A stretch of DNA of 12,968 bases, from assembly GCA_910578655.1 (NCBI GenBank), contig CAJTQE010000051.1, positions 1 through 12,968 on the forward strand. Reading direction: 5' to 3'. The notes beneath the pieces are model-generated. The model saw only the letters and a list, made by a program, of their open reading frames with translations, made no database searches and was not told where the DNA came from. The position numbers were made by a program, and so were the translations under genes. Below, piece by piece: positions 12,947-12,968 of the stretch; position 1 is the first letter of the stretch, and each line of letters starts with the position of its first letter. Source of the DNA: an uncultured Christensenella sp. (GTDB lineage Bacteria > Bacillota > Clostridia > Christensenellales > Borkfalkiaceae).

Positions 12947-12968
12947 AATATTTATTATGTTACAAAAA

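Noticed and set aside
1..12968. CRISPR array, tRNA, rRNA or insertion sequence with transposase
   Set aside because: No regularly spaced repeats, no cloverleaf or rRNA-like sequence, and no transposase motif were found on either strand.

Overview
The window looks like part of an integrative conjugative element (or a conjugative plasmid) of a low-GC Bacillota, probably a gut Clostridia-type organism. The reasons are A/T-rich coding sequence, strong AGGAG ribosome-binding sites before almost every gene, PcfJ and PcfK proteins of Gram-positive conjugative elements, an ArdA-like antirestriction protein, and a long run of small proteins of the kind seen in such elements. No relaxase, coupling protein or type IV secretion gene is present, so this is an accessory and early-gene region and not the transfer core. 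The genus cannot be fixed from the sequence.

Layout. Bases 1-1231 (+ strand) hold the 3' end of a type I restriction specificity gene (hsdS), overlapped by 4 bp by a tyrosine recombinase of the type that inverts hsdS segments. Convergent hairpins and a terminator lie at 1264-1347. From 1369 to 12774 every gene is on the - strand, so that operon reads from right to left. It contains 21 genes, mostly 0-25 bp apart or overlapping by 4-8 bp. Its upstream boundary is a terminator (12917-12946) followed by a 140-bp leader with a small hairpin and a direct repeat.

In transcription order the operon has: a 108-aa protein; a 42-aa cysteine-rich microprotein; an 82-aa protein; a SLOG-like Rossmann protein; several unrecognised small proteins, including a tandem pair of paralogues; a 153-aa protein; a 63-aa protein; the ArdA-like DNA mimic; four more small proteins; a weak terminator or attenuator at 6671-6696; a 70-aa protein; PcfK fused to a MutS domain I; PcfJ; and a 95-aa protein. 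A 216-bp gap follows with a large nested palindrome (3487-3625). After it comes a tightly coupled three-gene module: DUF4326 protein, PAPS-reductase-family PP-loop protein, and an adenine-methylase-like protein with no visible catalytic NPPY motif.

The most interesting observation is that three proteins carry a near-consensus beta sliding-clamp binding peptide: QLSLF in the methylase-like protein, QLSIF in the PP-loop protein and QLNIF in the PcfK-MutS fusion. My inference is that the element sends several DNA-acting proteins to the replication clamp, perhaps to modify or protect newly synthesised or incoming DNA. The clamp motif and the tight coupling are visible in the sequence; the shared function is a hypothesis.
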